Positions 1-7,708 of a DNA stretch of 8,293 bases are shown here, piece by piece. Below the pieces are notes generated by a model that searched no databases, had not been told where the DNA came from, and was given only the letters and a program-made list of their open reading frames with translations. Location: positions 1 through 8,293 of the forward strand of contig JADGMZ010000014.1 in assembly GCA_015234495.1 (NCBI GenBank), given 5' to 3'. A program made the translations under genes and the position numbers. Position 1 is the first letter of the stretch. Each line of letters opens with the position of its first letter. The DNA is from Brevundimonas sp. (GTDB lineage Bacteria > Pseudomonadota > Alphaproteobacteria > Caulobacterales > Caulobacteraceae).

Positions 1-752
1 TCTCCGCGCTCCAGGAAGGCGTCGGAGACGGCGATGGCCGCGTCGAGCAGGCCGCCGCCGTTGTTGCGCAGGTCGAGCACATAGCCCTTGATGGCCGGGT
101 TCTCGGACTTCAGCCGGGCGATGGCCTCGGTCAGTTCGCGGCCCGTGTTCTCGTTGAAGGTCGAGATGCGCAGCACGCCGTAGTCGCCTTCGATCCGGCC
201 GGTGACGGAATCGATCTTGATGACCTCGCGGGTCAGGACGACCTCGCGCGGTTCCTCGCCGTCACGCAGGAAGGTGACCTTGACCGAGGTGCCGGCGGCG
301 CCGCGCAGCTTTTCGGAGACCTGGCTGACGGTCAGACCGGTCGAGTTCTGGCCCTCGATGGCGGAAATGACGTCGCCGGCCTGGACGCCGGCGCGGGCGG
401 CGGGGGCGCCGTCCATCGGCGAGATGACCTTCACCAGCCCGCCCTCGGACGAAATGGTCAGGCCGACGCCGGTATACTGGCCCTCGGTGCGCTCGCGCAG
501 GTCGGCGTAGCCCTTGACCGGCAGGTAGGAGGAGTGCGGGTCCAGCGCGCCCATCATGCCCTGCAGGGCGGCCTCGATCAGCTTCTTGTCGTCGACGGGC
601 ACGACGTAGTCGCGTTCGACCGTGGCCAGGGCGTCCCCGAACAGGCCGATCAGGCGGAAGGCCTCGTTGCGCGGCGTCTGGCCCGCGGTCGTGGCGGCAC
701 CCAGGCCGACCACGGTGGCGGCGGCGGCGCCGATCATCAGCAACTTGCGCAT
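1..752 (-). CDS. ctpA: S41-family carboxyl-terminal processing protease CtpA (N-terminal part, cut by window edge)
   Basis: A periplasmic serine protease that trims or degrades envelope proteins from their C-termini. The 250 visible residues begin with a signal peptide (MRKLLMIGAAAATVVGLG..., probable cleavage near residue 24). A helical N-terminal region follows with the family's LDPHSSYLP at 70-78. A PDZ domain covers about 92-175 (YTGVGL at 93-98, SPMDGAPAARAG at 111-122, AGDVI at 125-129). The start of the protease core is visible, with YGVLRISTFN at 191-200 and LDLRNNGGG at 226-234. The catalytic Ser/Lys pair lies beyond the left edge, so activity cannot be judged. I chose the ATG at 750-752 because it opens directly on the signal peptide and has GGAAGAAG (758-765) 5 nt upstream. 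An in-frame ATG at 792-794 would add 14 residues but spoils the signal peptide start. The gene lies 148 nt downstream of the envC-like gene, a neighbour pair also known in other proteobacteria. Confidence 0.95.
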   Translation of the reverse strand, partial: MRKLLMIGAAAATVVGLGAATTAGQTPRNEAFRLIGLFGDALATVERDYVVPVDDKKLIEAALQGMMGALDPHSSYLPVKGYADLRERTEGQYTGVGLTISSEGGLVKVISPMDGAPAARAGVQAGDVISAIEGQNSTGLTVSQVSEKLRGAAGTSVKVTFLRDGEEPREVVLTREVIKIDSVTGRIEGDYGVLRISTFNENTGRELTEAIARLKSENPAIKGYVLDLRNNGGGLLDAAIAVSDAFLERG

Positions 753-827
753 ACAGTCTTCTTCCAGCGGGCCGGGACGCGGCCTGAACAACATGAGTTA
801 TGAGGCCTGAGGCGACCAAATCGTGGC

Positions 828-844
828 CGACCGGCGGTCGACCG
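828..844. repeat. Overlapping short inverted repeats upstream of ctpA
   Basis: In the 148-nt gap between the envC-like gene and ctpA, the hexamer CGACCG occurs at 828-833 and 839-844, with its inverse CGGTCG at 835-840. The same stretch therefore holds a hairpin (CGACC 828-832, GGTCG 836-840) and a perfect 10-bp palindrome, CGGTCGACCG (835-844). An AT-rich run, GATAAAATC, follows at 844-852. No T-run follows on the minus strand, so it is not a classical intrinsic terminator for the envC-like gene. It could be an operator for ctpA or chance in GC-rich DNA. The rest of the gap (753-900) shows no gene. Confidence 0.3.
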
Positions 845-900
845 ATAAAATCAGCGTCATCGGGGGAAGGGAAGGGCGTTGAGCCCGAATCCCTGATCCC

Positions 901-1971
901 TCATCTGAGCCACGGCGCCGGATCGACCGGGCGTTCGTCGCGGCGGAGGTCGAAGCCGATCTCGCCGTCGGGGCCGGCGCGGCCGAGGTCCTGGCCGTCG
1001 GAGACGCGGTCGCCGGTCTCGACGGAGACCTCCTCGAGGCCGGAGATCACCGCCCGCCAGCCGGGCCCGAGGTCGAGGACGACGACCTGGCCCCAGCCTT
1101 CCAGGGGGCCGGTCCAGGCCACGACGCCGGCGGCCGGGGCCTGCGCCTCCAGCTCGCCGCCACGCCACCGCCAGCCGCTGACGCCATCGCCGAAGCGGAC
1201 CGAGGGGGCGCCCTCGACAGGGCGGGTCAGGCGGTCGCGGCCGGCCGGGCGGGCTGCGGTGAGCGAGACGGCCTCGGGGTCGGCGGCGGGCGTCGACCCG
1301 CCGAGGGCGCGCAGGCGGGCCTCCAGCGCGGCGGCGGCGCGTTCGGCCGTGTCGGCCTCGGCGCGCAGCACGGCGCGCAGCCGCGCCTGGCGGCTGGCCA
1401 TGGCCTCGGCGCGGGCGCGGCGGTCGCCCTGTTCGCTCTCGGCCGTGAACAGGGCCTCGCTGTTCAGGGCGGCGAGGCGGCGGACGCGGGTGATCTCGGC
1501 CTGGCGATCGGCCAGGGCGCCGGCCCGGGCCTGAAGCTCCGGCGCGACCGCCTTCATCAGGATGGCGGCGCGGACGGTGTCGACGGCCTTGTCGGCGGGG
1601 ACCAGCAGCGGCGGCGGCGGGCGGCGGCTCATCATCTGGAGGGCCGAGAGCAGCCGGGTCTGACGGCCGCGGGCCCGCGACAGGCGGGCGGCGAGGGCGG
1701 CCTCGCGCTCGCCGAGGGCGCGCAGGCGGGCGCGCTGGGCGGCGATGGTCGCGTCGCCGGCGGCCACGTCGGCCCCCAGCGCGGCCAGCTCGCGCTCCAG
1801 CCGGGCGATTTCGGCGGCGGCCTCGGCGGCCTCGGCGCGCAGGCGCAGGGCGCGGGCGCGTTCGTCGCGGAACTCGGCCTGCAGACGGCCGATCTCGGCG
1901 CTCTGCGGAGCGGCGGCGGCCACCGGCAGGGCGGTCAGGACGGACAACAGGGCCAGGGCGGCGGGACGCAT
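901..1971 (-). CDS. EnvC-like murein hydrolase activator with degenerate LytM/M23 domain
   Basis: A 356-residue periplasmic protein of the EnvC type. Such proteins do not cut peptidoglycan but activate a cell-wall amidase at the division site. A signal peptide occupies about 1-21 (ending LPVAAAAPQ). Two long Ala/Arg/Glu-rich coiled-coil segments span about 25-112 and 145-223, separated by the EnvC-typical SRRPPPPLLVPADKAVDTVR (115-134). A C-terminal LytM domain spans about 248-356 and ends RPVDPAPWLR. The zinc ligands expected of an active M23 peptidase are absent: there is no His in the domain, the usual DHG is DLG at 300-302, and the usual His before Leu is Gly311. It is therefore probably a regulator. 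Caulobacter has an EnvC-like protein called LdpF, and this is probably its counterpart (from memory). The start is the ATG at 1969-1971, with AAAAGG (1976-1981) 4 nt upstream. The gene sits between rlmH and ctpA. Confidence 0.9.
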   Translation of the reverse strand: MRPAALALLSVLTALPVAAAAPQSAEIGRLQAEFRDERARALRLRAEAAEAAAEIARLERELAALGADVAAGDATIAAQRARLRALGEREAALAARLSRARGRQTRLLSALQMMSRRPPPPLLVPADKAVDTVRAAILMKAVAPELQARAGALADRQAEITRVRRLAALNSEALFTAESEQGDRRARAEAMASRQARLRAVLRAEADTAERAAAALEARLRALGGSTPAADPEAVSLTAARPAGRDRLTRPVEGAPSVRFGDGVSGWRWRGGELEAQAPAAGVVAWTGPLEGWGQVVVLDLGPGWRAVISGLEEVSVETGDRVSDGQDLGRAGPDGEIGFDLRRDERPVDPAPWLR

Positions 1972-1983
1972 AAGACCTTTTGC

Positions 1984-2027
1984 GCGAAATCTGAGCCCGG
2001 ATGCGAGGGCATCTGAACCGATTTCGC
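1984..2027 (-). repeat. Nested inverted repeat between rlmH and the envC-like gene
   Basis: A perfect 8-bp inverted repeat (GCGAAATC at 1984-1991, GATTTCGC at 2020-2027) encloses a second one (GATGC at 2000-2004, loop GAGG, GCATC at 2009-2013). The structure fills most of the 58-nt gap. In the minus-strand transcript it begins 2 nt after the rlmH stop codon and ends 2 nt before the AAAAGG ribosome binding site of the envC-like gene. No T-run follows, so a rho-independent terminator is unlikely. An intercistronic hairpin that affects RNA processing or envC translation fits the position better. Two direct copies of ATCTGA (1989-1994, 2011-2016) lie within it. Confidence 0.55.
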
Positions 2028-2029
2028 TT

Positions 2030-2494
2030 CTAGTCCCTGTGATAGGGCGATCCGGCGAGGATGGTCACGGCGCGATAGAGCTGTTCCGCGAGCATCGCCC
2101 GGGCCAGGGCGTGCGGCCAGGTCTGGGGTCCGAAGGCGAGGGTGGAGGCGGCGGCGGCGCGGACGCTGGCGTCCAGCCCGTCGGCCCCGCCGATGGCGAA
2201 GGCCAGGCGGCGCTCGCCGCGGTCGCGCAGCATGGCGATGTGGTCGGCGAAGGCGCGGCTGGAGAAGGTCTTGCCGCGTTCGTCGCAGGCGATCAGATGG
2301 GCGCCTTCGGCGGCCTTGAGGATCAGTTCGGCCTCGGCCGCCCTGCCCGGCTTGCGGGCTTCGAGATCGATCAGTTCGAGCGGGCCGAGGCCCAGCGCGC
2401 GGCCGGACAGGGTGGCGCGTTCGGCGTAGTCGGCGGCCAGCGTCGCCTCGGGGCCGCGCCCCGGCCTGCCGATGGCGATGACGGCCAGCTTCAC
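2030..2494 (-). CDS. rlmH: 23S rRNA (pseudouridine1915-N3)-methyltransferase RlmH
   Basis: A cytoplasmic SPOUT methyltransferase that uses S-adenosylmethionine to methylate pseudouridine 1915 in helix 69 of 23S rRNA on the assembled 70S ribosome. The 154 residues match the family length (about 155). Family motifs are in place: LIACDERGKTFSSRAFA at 67-83, the SAM-binding trefoil loop AIGGADGLD at 100-108, TWPHALARAMLAEQLYRA at 125-142, and the C-terminal GSPYHR at 148-153. The start codon is GTG (2492-2494), giving MKLAVIAIGR, the usual N-terminus. It begins 7 nt after the rsfS stop with only a weak ribosome binding site, so translation is probably coupled to rsfS. In many bacteria rsfS and rlmH are adjacent, both acting on the large ribosomal subunit. 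Confidence 0.97.
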   Translation of the reverse strand: MKLAVIAIGRPGRGPEATLAADYAERATLSGRALGLGPLELIDLEARKPGRAAEAELILKAAEGAHLIACDERGKTFSSRAFADHIAMLRDRGERRLAFAIGGADGLDASVRAAAASTLAFGPQTWPHALARAMLAEQLYRAVTILAGSPYHRD

Positions 2495-2501
2495 GGACCG
2501 G

Positions 2502-2918
2502 TCAGGCCGGGCGGGCGTCGACGCGGTGGCCGCTGTCGACCGACCAGATCTTCTCGATGTTGTAGAAGGCTCGGACTTCCGGGCGGAACAGGTGGACGAT
2601 GACGTCGCCGGCGTCGAGCAGCACCCAGTCGCAGTGCGGCAGCCCCGAGACCTTGACCTTGCCCAGGCCCTGCTCCTTCAGCGTGCGCTGCAGGTGATCG
2701 GCCAGGGCGCCGACGTGGCGGTGCGAGCGGCCGGAGGCGACGATCATGGTGTCGGCCATGGGGCTTTTGCCCTTCAGGTCGATGAGCACGATGTCCTGGG
2801 CCTTGTCTTCGTCGAGGCGGCCGAGAATCGCTGTCTCCAGCACGGTCGAGCCGACGGGGAGGGGAGCCAGGTTCTCGGGCGGACCGTCTTCGGAGTGGAT
2901 GGGCGCGATGGGATCCAT
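2502..2918 (-). CDS. rsfS: Ribosome silencing factor RsfS (Iojap/RsfA family)
   Basis: A cytoplasmic factor that binds ribosomal protein L14 (uL14) on the 50S subunit and blocks joining to 30S, lowering translation in poor conditions. The 138 residues contain the whole Iojap domain from about 26 to 128: DIVLIDLKGKSPMADTMIVASGRSHRHVGALAD covers 42-74 and DWVLLDAGDVIVHLFRPEVR covers 97-116, followed by FYNIEKIW (118-125). The first 25 residues, rich in Pro and acidic residues, are extra compared with the E. coli protein of about 105 residues. The start is the ATG at 2916-2918; the frame stays open upstream to a TAA near 2997-2999 but offers no other ATG or GTG. The ribosome binding site is poor. 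It is followed by rlmH after 7 nt, and nadD lies 116 nt upstream; nadD-rsfS adjacency is widespread in bacteria. Confidence 0.96.
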   Translation of the reverse strand: MDPIAPIHSEDGPPENLAPLPVGSTVLETAILGRLDEDKAQDIVLIDLKGKSPMADTMIVASGRSHRHVGALADHLQRTLKEQGLGKVKVSGLPHCDWVLLDAGDVIVHLFRPEVRAFYNIEKIWSVDSGHRVDARPA

Positions 2919-3034
2919 CTCGTGCGCCGTGTTCGAGACGGCGCTGTCTTGCGCATCGTGCGCGGGCGAGGGGGTCAGCGGAGGGCTCCAGGGAGATTAC
3001 TAAAGCGGCAGACTAGCACAAACGCGCCGCGGCG

Positions 3035-3727
3035 TCACCCGTTGCGCCGGGCCGGCGGGGGCGCGGCCCTGGCCGCGGCCCGCAACTGGGTCGAGGAGCG
3101 GGGGTTCAGGGGGGCGTTGAGCAGCGTCCAGGCGGGCGCCGCCAGCTCGGCCAGCCGCCGCGCGCGAGAGGCCGGGACGCGGGCGGCGGCGAAGCGGGCG
3201 GCGGCGGGGGCGGTGCGGCTGTCCAGCTGCGAGCCGGGCCGGGCGATCACCGCCACCGGCACGGTGCGCATGATGTCGGTCCAGCCCCGCCAGCGGTGGA
3301 AGGTCGCCAGATTGTCCGACCCCATCAGCCAGACGAAGCGCACCCCCGGATGGCGGGCGACGAGGGCCCGGAGAGTGTCGATGGTCCGCTGCGTGCCGAC
3401 GCGGGTCTCGAAATCCGAGACGATCATGGATGGCCCGGCGGCGGCGTGGGCGGCGGCGGCGCGGGCGGAGGCCATGCGCCGGGCCAGGGGGGCGGTGTCG
3501 GCCGCGTCCTTCAGCGGGTTCTGCGGCGACACCAGCCACACCACCCGGTCGAGATCGAGCCGGCGCAGGGCCGTCTCGGCGACGTGGGCGTGGCCGTCGT
3601 GGGCCGGATTGAACGAGCCCCCGAAGAGGCCGACCTTCATCCCCGGCGAGAGGTCCAGCCCGTCGCGCAAGCCCCCGGGGCGGGGGCCGAAAGCCTTGGG
3701 GGCGGGACCGGCGTGGAAGAAGGCCAA
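3035..3727 (-). CDS. nadD: Nicotinate-nucleotide adenylyltransferase NadD
   Basis: Transfers AMP from ATP to nicotinic acid mononucleotide, giving deamido-NAD in NAD synthesis. In the 230-residue reading, the nucleotidyltransferase signature GGSFNPAHDGH lies at 36-46 with the HxGH-type His residues. WLVSPQNPLKD is at 64-74, GSDNLATFHRWRGW at 136-149, and the C-terminal SSTQLR (family ISST-x-[IL]R) at 211-216. The start is uncertain. The reported TTG (3725-3727) has no ribosome binding site. An ATG at 3638-3640 starts just before the conserved KVGLFGG and gives 201 residues, also without a clear site. I kept the longer form because 27 of the 29 extra codons end in G or C, like the rest of the gene, and because, from memory, alphaproteobacterial NadD often carries a short leader ending in PGM before the Rossmann fold. 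The C-terminal tail is Ala/Arg/Pro-rich. Confidence 0.93.
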   Translation of the reverse strand: MAFFHAGPAPKAFGPRPGGLRDGLDLSPGMKVGLFGGSFNPAHDGHAHVAETALRRLDLDRVVWLVSPQNPLKDAADTAPLARRMASARAAAAHAAAGPSMIVSDFETRVGTQRTIDTLRALVARHPGVRFVWLMGSDNLATFHRWRGWTDIMRTVPVAVIARPGSQLDSRTAPAAARFAAARVPASRARRLAELAAPAWTLLNAPLNPRSSTQLRAAARAAPPPARRNG

Positions 3728-3801
3728 GGCGGGCTCGGGCGGCGTGGGCGACTTATGCTCACGCGCGCCCTAACACGCCCCGGCGGCGCTGTCGCGGACC
3801 T

Positions 3802-3990
3802 TCAGCCGGGCTGTCGCTTGAAGGTGTCGCCGACCTCGGTGGCGTCGGGACCGTCGGGGCCGGCGCTGCGCTTCTCGCGCTCGGCGTTGCGCTTGACGGC
3901 CTCGTCCGAGGTCGAGGCGTCGGGCCGCCCCAGCGGAATGGCGCCGTTATCGTCGCGGCCTTCGGTCTGGATGGGCTTCTGATCGGTCAT
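3802..3990 (-). CDS. Small highly charged protein of unknown function (62 aa)
   Basis: I do not recognise this protein. It starts MTDQKPIQTEGRDDNG and ends EVGDTFKRQPG. It is rich in Asp, Glu, Lys, Arg, Gly and Pro, has a single aromatic residue (Phe57), and has no Cys, Trp, Tyr or His. It has no signal peptide or membrane segment. It is probably disordered apart from a short charged helix around 28-41 (SDEAVKRNAEREKR). The case that it is real rests on the ATG at 3988-3990 preceded by the best ribosome binding site in the window (AAAGGAG, 3998-4004, 7 nt spacing), on G/C-biased third positions, and on its fit between proA (60 nt upstream) and nadD (74 nt downstream) on the same strand. It is likely co-transcribed with proBA. 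No function can be assigned. Confidence 0.78.
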   Translation of the reverse strand: MTDQKPIQTEGRDDNGAIPLGRPDASTSDEAVKRNAEREKRSAGPDGPDATEVGDTFKRQPG

Positions 3991-3997
3991 GGCGGGG

Positions 3998-4004
3998 CTC
4001 CTTT
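3998..4004 (-). promoter_or_regulatory. Ribosome binding site of the 62-aa gene
   Basis: On the minus strand the sequence reads AAAGGAG, an almost complete Shine-Dalgarno sequence, 7 nt before the ATG at 3988-3990. It is stronger than any site in front of the neighbouring enzyme genes, so the small protein may be made in good amounts. It is the main reason to accept this short gene. Confidence 0.7.
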
Positions 4005-4050
4005 CCCAAGGGAAGCGGCCCGCCCGGCGGATGTTCCCGGCGCGCCGTCG

Positions 4051-5343
4051 TCAAGGCCGGGTCTGGCCCTGGCCGCGGATGACGTATTTGAAGCTGGTCA
4101 GCTGTTCGGCGCCGACCGGGCCGCGGGCGTGCAGGCGGTCGGTGGAGATGCCGATCTCGCCCCCAAAGCCGAACTCGCCGCCGTCGGCGAACTGGGTCGA
4201 GGCGTTGGCCAGGACGATGCCGGCGTCGGCCTCGGCCAGGAAGCGTTCGACGGCGGCCTCGTCCGAGGCGACGATCGACTCGGTGTGGCCCGAGCCGTAG
4301 CGGGCGACGTGGTCGAGGGCCTCGTCCATGCCGTCGACCACCTTCACGGCCAGGATCGGCTTCAGGTATTCGGTCGCCCAGTCGTCGTCATTGGCGGCGG
4401 TGGCTTCGGGAACGATGGTCCGGGCGGCGGCGTCGGCGCGCAGTTCGCAGCCGGCGCCGGTCAGGTCCCCGGCGATCTTCGGCAGCAGGTCGTCGGCCAC
4501 GGCGCGGTCGATCAGCAGGGTCTCGGCGGCGCCGCAGACGGAGACGCGACGCATCTTGGCGTTCATGACCACGGCGCGGGCCATGTCGGGATTGGCGCTC
4601 TCGTGGACATAGACGTGGTTGACGCCCTCCAGGTGGCCGAGGACGGCGACCCGGGCCTCGGTCTTGACCCGCTCGACCAGCGAACGGCCTCCGCGCGGGA
4701 TCAGCAGGTCGATGGCGCCGTCGAGACCGGTGAGGATCTGGCCGACGGCGGCGCGGTCGCGGGTGGTCACGATCTGCACCGTGTCCGGCGACAGGCCGGC
4801 GGAGGTCAGGCCCTCGGCCAGGGCCTCGTGGATGGCGAGGTTGGAGCGCAGGCATTCCGAGCCGCCGCGCAGGATCACGGCGTTGCCGGCCCGGACGGCG
4901 AGGGCGGCGGCGTCGGCGGTGACGTTGGGACGGCTCTCGTAGATGATGGCCAGCACGCCGATGGGGGTGCGGACGCGGGCGATGTCGAGGCCGTTCTCGG
5001 GAGTCCAGCGGGCGGTCTCGACGCCAACGGGGTCGGGGATGGCGGCGATCGACTCCAGCGCGCCGATGACGCCCTCCAGCCGTTTCGGATCGAGCGCCAG
5101 CCGGTCCATCATGGCCGTCGCCATGCCCTTGGACTTTGCATCGTCGAGGTCGGCGGCGTTGGCGGCGAGCACCTTGTCCGCGCGATTCCGCAGGGCGGTG
5201 GCCATGCCGGCGATGGCCTTCGTGCGCGTCTCCGGCCCCGCGAGGGCCAGGGCGCGGGCGGCGGCGCGGGCGCGGCGGCCCATGGCCAGCATGTCGGTTT
5301 CGAGAGTGGATGGGGCGGTCGGGGCGGGGGCGTCCTGTGTCAT
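4051..5343 (-). CDS. proA: Gamma-glutamyl phosphate reductase ProA
   Basis: The second enzyme of proline synthesis: NADPH-dependent reduction of glutamyl-5-phosphate to glutamate-5-semialdehyde in the cytoplasm. It has the aldehyde-dehydrogenase-like fold. In numbering from the first ATG (432 residues): RTPIGVLAIIYESRPNVTADAAAL at 127-150, LRGGSE at 160-165, DLLIPRGG at 214-221, the catalytic Cys272 in VSVCGAAETLLID, YGSGHTESIV at 351-360, and EIGISTDRLHARGPVG at 398-413. Length is close to the usual 415-430. The start has two in-frame choices, ATG-ACC-ATG. The AAAGGG site (5350-5355) touches the first ATG (5347-5349) but sits 6 nt from the second (5341-5343), so I favour the second, giving 430 residues. 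It follows proB after 36 nt, forming the usual proBA pair whose products act in sequence on an unstable phosphate intermediate. Confidence 0.97.
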   Translation of the reverse strand: MTQDAPAPTAPSTLETDMLAMGRRARAAARALALAGPETRTKAIAGMATALRNRADKVLAANAADLDDAKSKGMATAMMDRLALDPKRLEGVIGALESIAAIPDPVGVETARWTPENGLDIARVRTPIGVLAIIYESRPNVTADAAALAVRAGNAVILRGGSECLRSNLAIHEALAEGLTSAGLSPDTVQIVTTRDRAAVGQILTGLDGAIDLLIPRGGRSLVERVKTEARVAVLGHLEGVNHVYVHESANPDMARAVVMNAKMRRVSVCGAAETLLIDRAVADDLLPKIAGDLTGAGCELRADAAARTIVPEATAANDDDWATEYLKPILAVKVVDGMDEALDHVARYGSGHTESIVASDEAAVERFLAEADAGIVLANASTQFADGGEFGFGGEIGISTDRLHARGPVGAEQLTSFKYVIRGQGQTRP

Positions 5344-5349
5344 GGTCAT

Positions 5350-5355
5350 CCCTTT
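5350..5355 (-). promoter_or_regulatory. Ribosome binding site that decides the proA start
   Basis: On the minus strand this reads AAAGGG and directly touches the first of two in-frame ATGs (5347-5349), leaving no spacer. It stands 6 nt before the second ATG (5341-5343), a normal spacing. This favours initiation at the second ATG. The effect on the protein is two residues. Confidence 0.55.
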
Positions 5356-5379
5356 AAGGTCGCGTCCGAAGGCGAGGTT

Positions 5380-7681
<2,302 letters not shown>

Positions 7682-7708
7682 CTCGTGGATATTGGCGCGA
7701 CCAGTCTG

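Noticed and set aside
781..810. Direct repeat GGCCTGA at 781-787 and 804-810 upstream of ctpA
   Set aside because: Seven bases of GC-rich sequence repeated twice within 30 bp is easily chance, and no third copy is present.
262..819. Minus-strand open frame of 185 codons overlapping the start of ctpA
   Set aside because: It is in a different frame from CtpA, very Arg/Pro-rich, while the overlapping frame gives a clear signal peptide and PDZ domain.
1745..2602. Plus-strand open frame of 285 codons antisense to the envC-like gene and rlmH
   Set aside because: Low-complexity Ala/Ser/Arg then Gly-rich reading opposite real genes; composition explained by GC bias.
2472..3773. Plus-strand open frame of 433 codons antisense to rsfS and nadD
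   Set aside because: Arg/Ala-rich mirror of two well-supported genes on the minus strand; no domain and no convincing ribosome binding site.
4003..4014. TTCCC-AA-GGGAA inverted repeat next to the small gene's ribosome binding site, considered as a hairpin blocking translation
   Set aside because: The loop would be only 2 nt, so the stem cannot form fully; the symmetry is probably chance.
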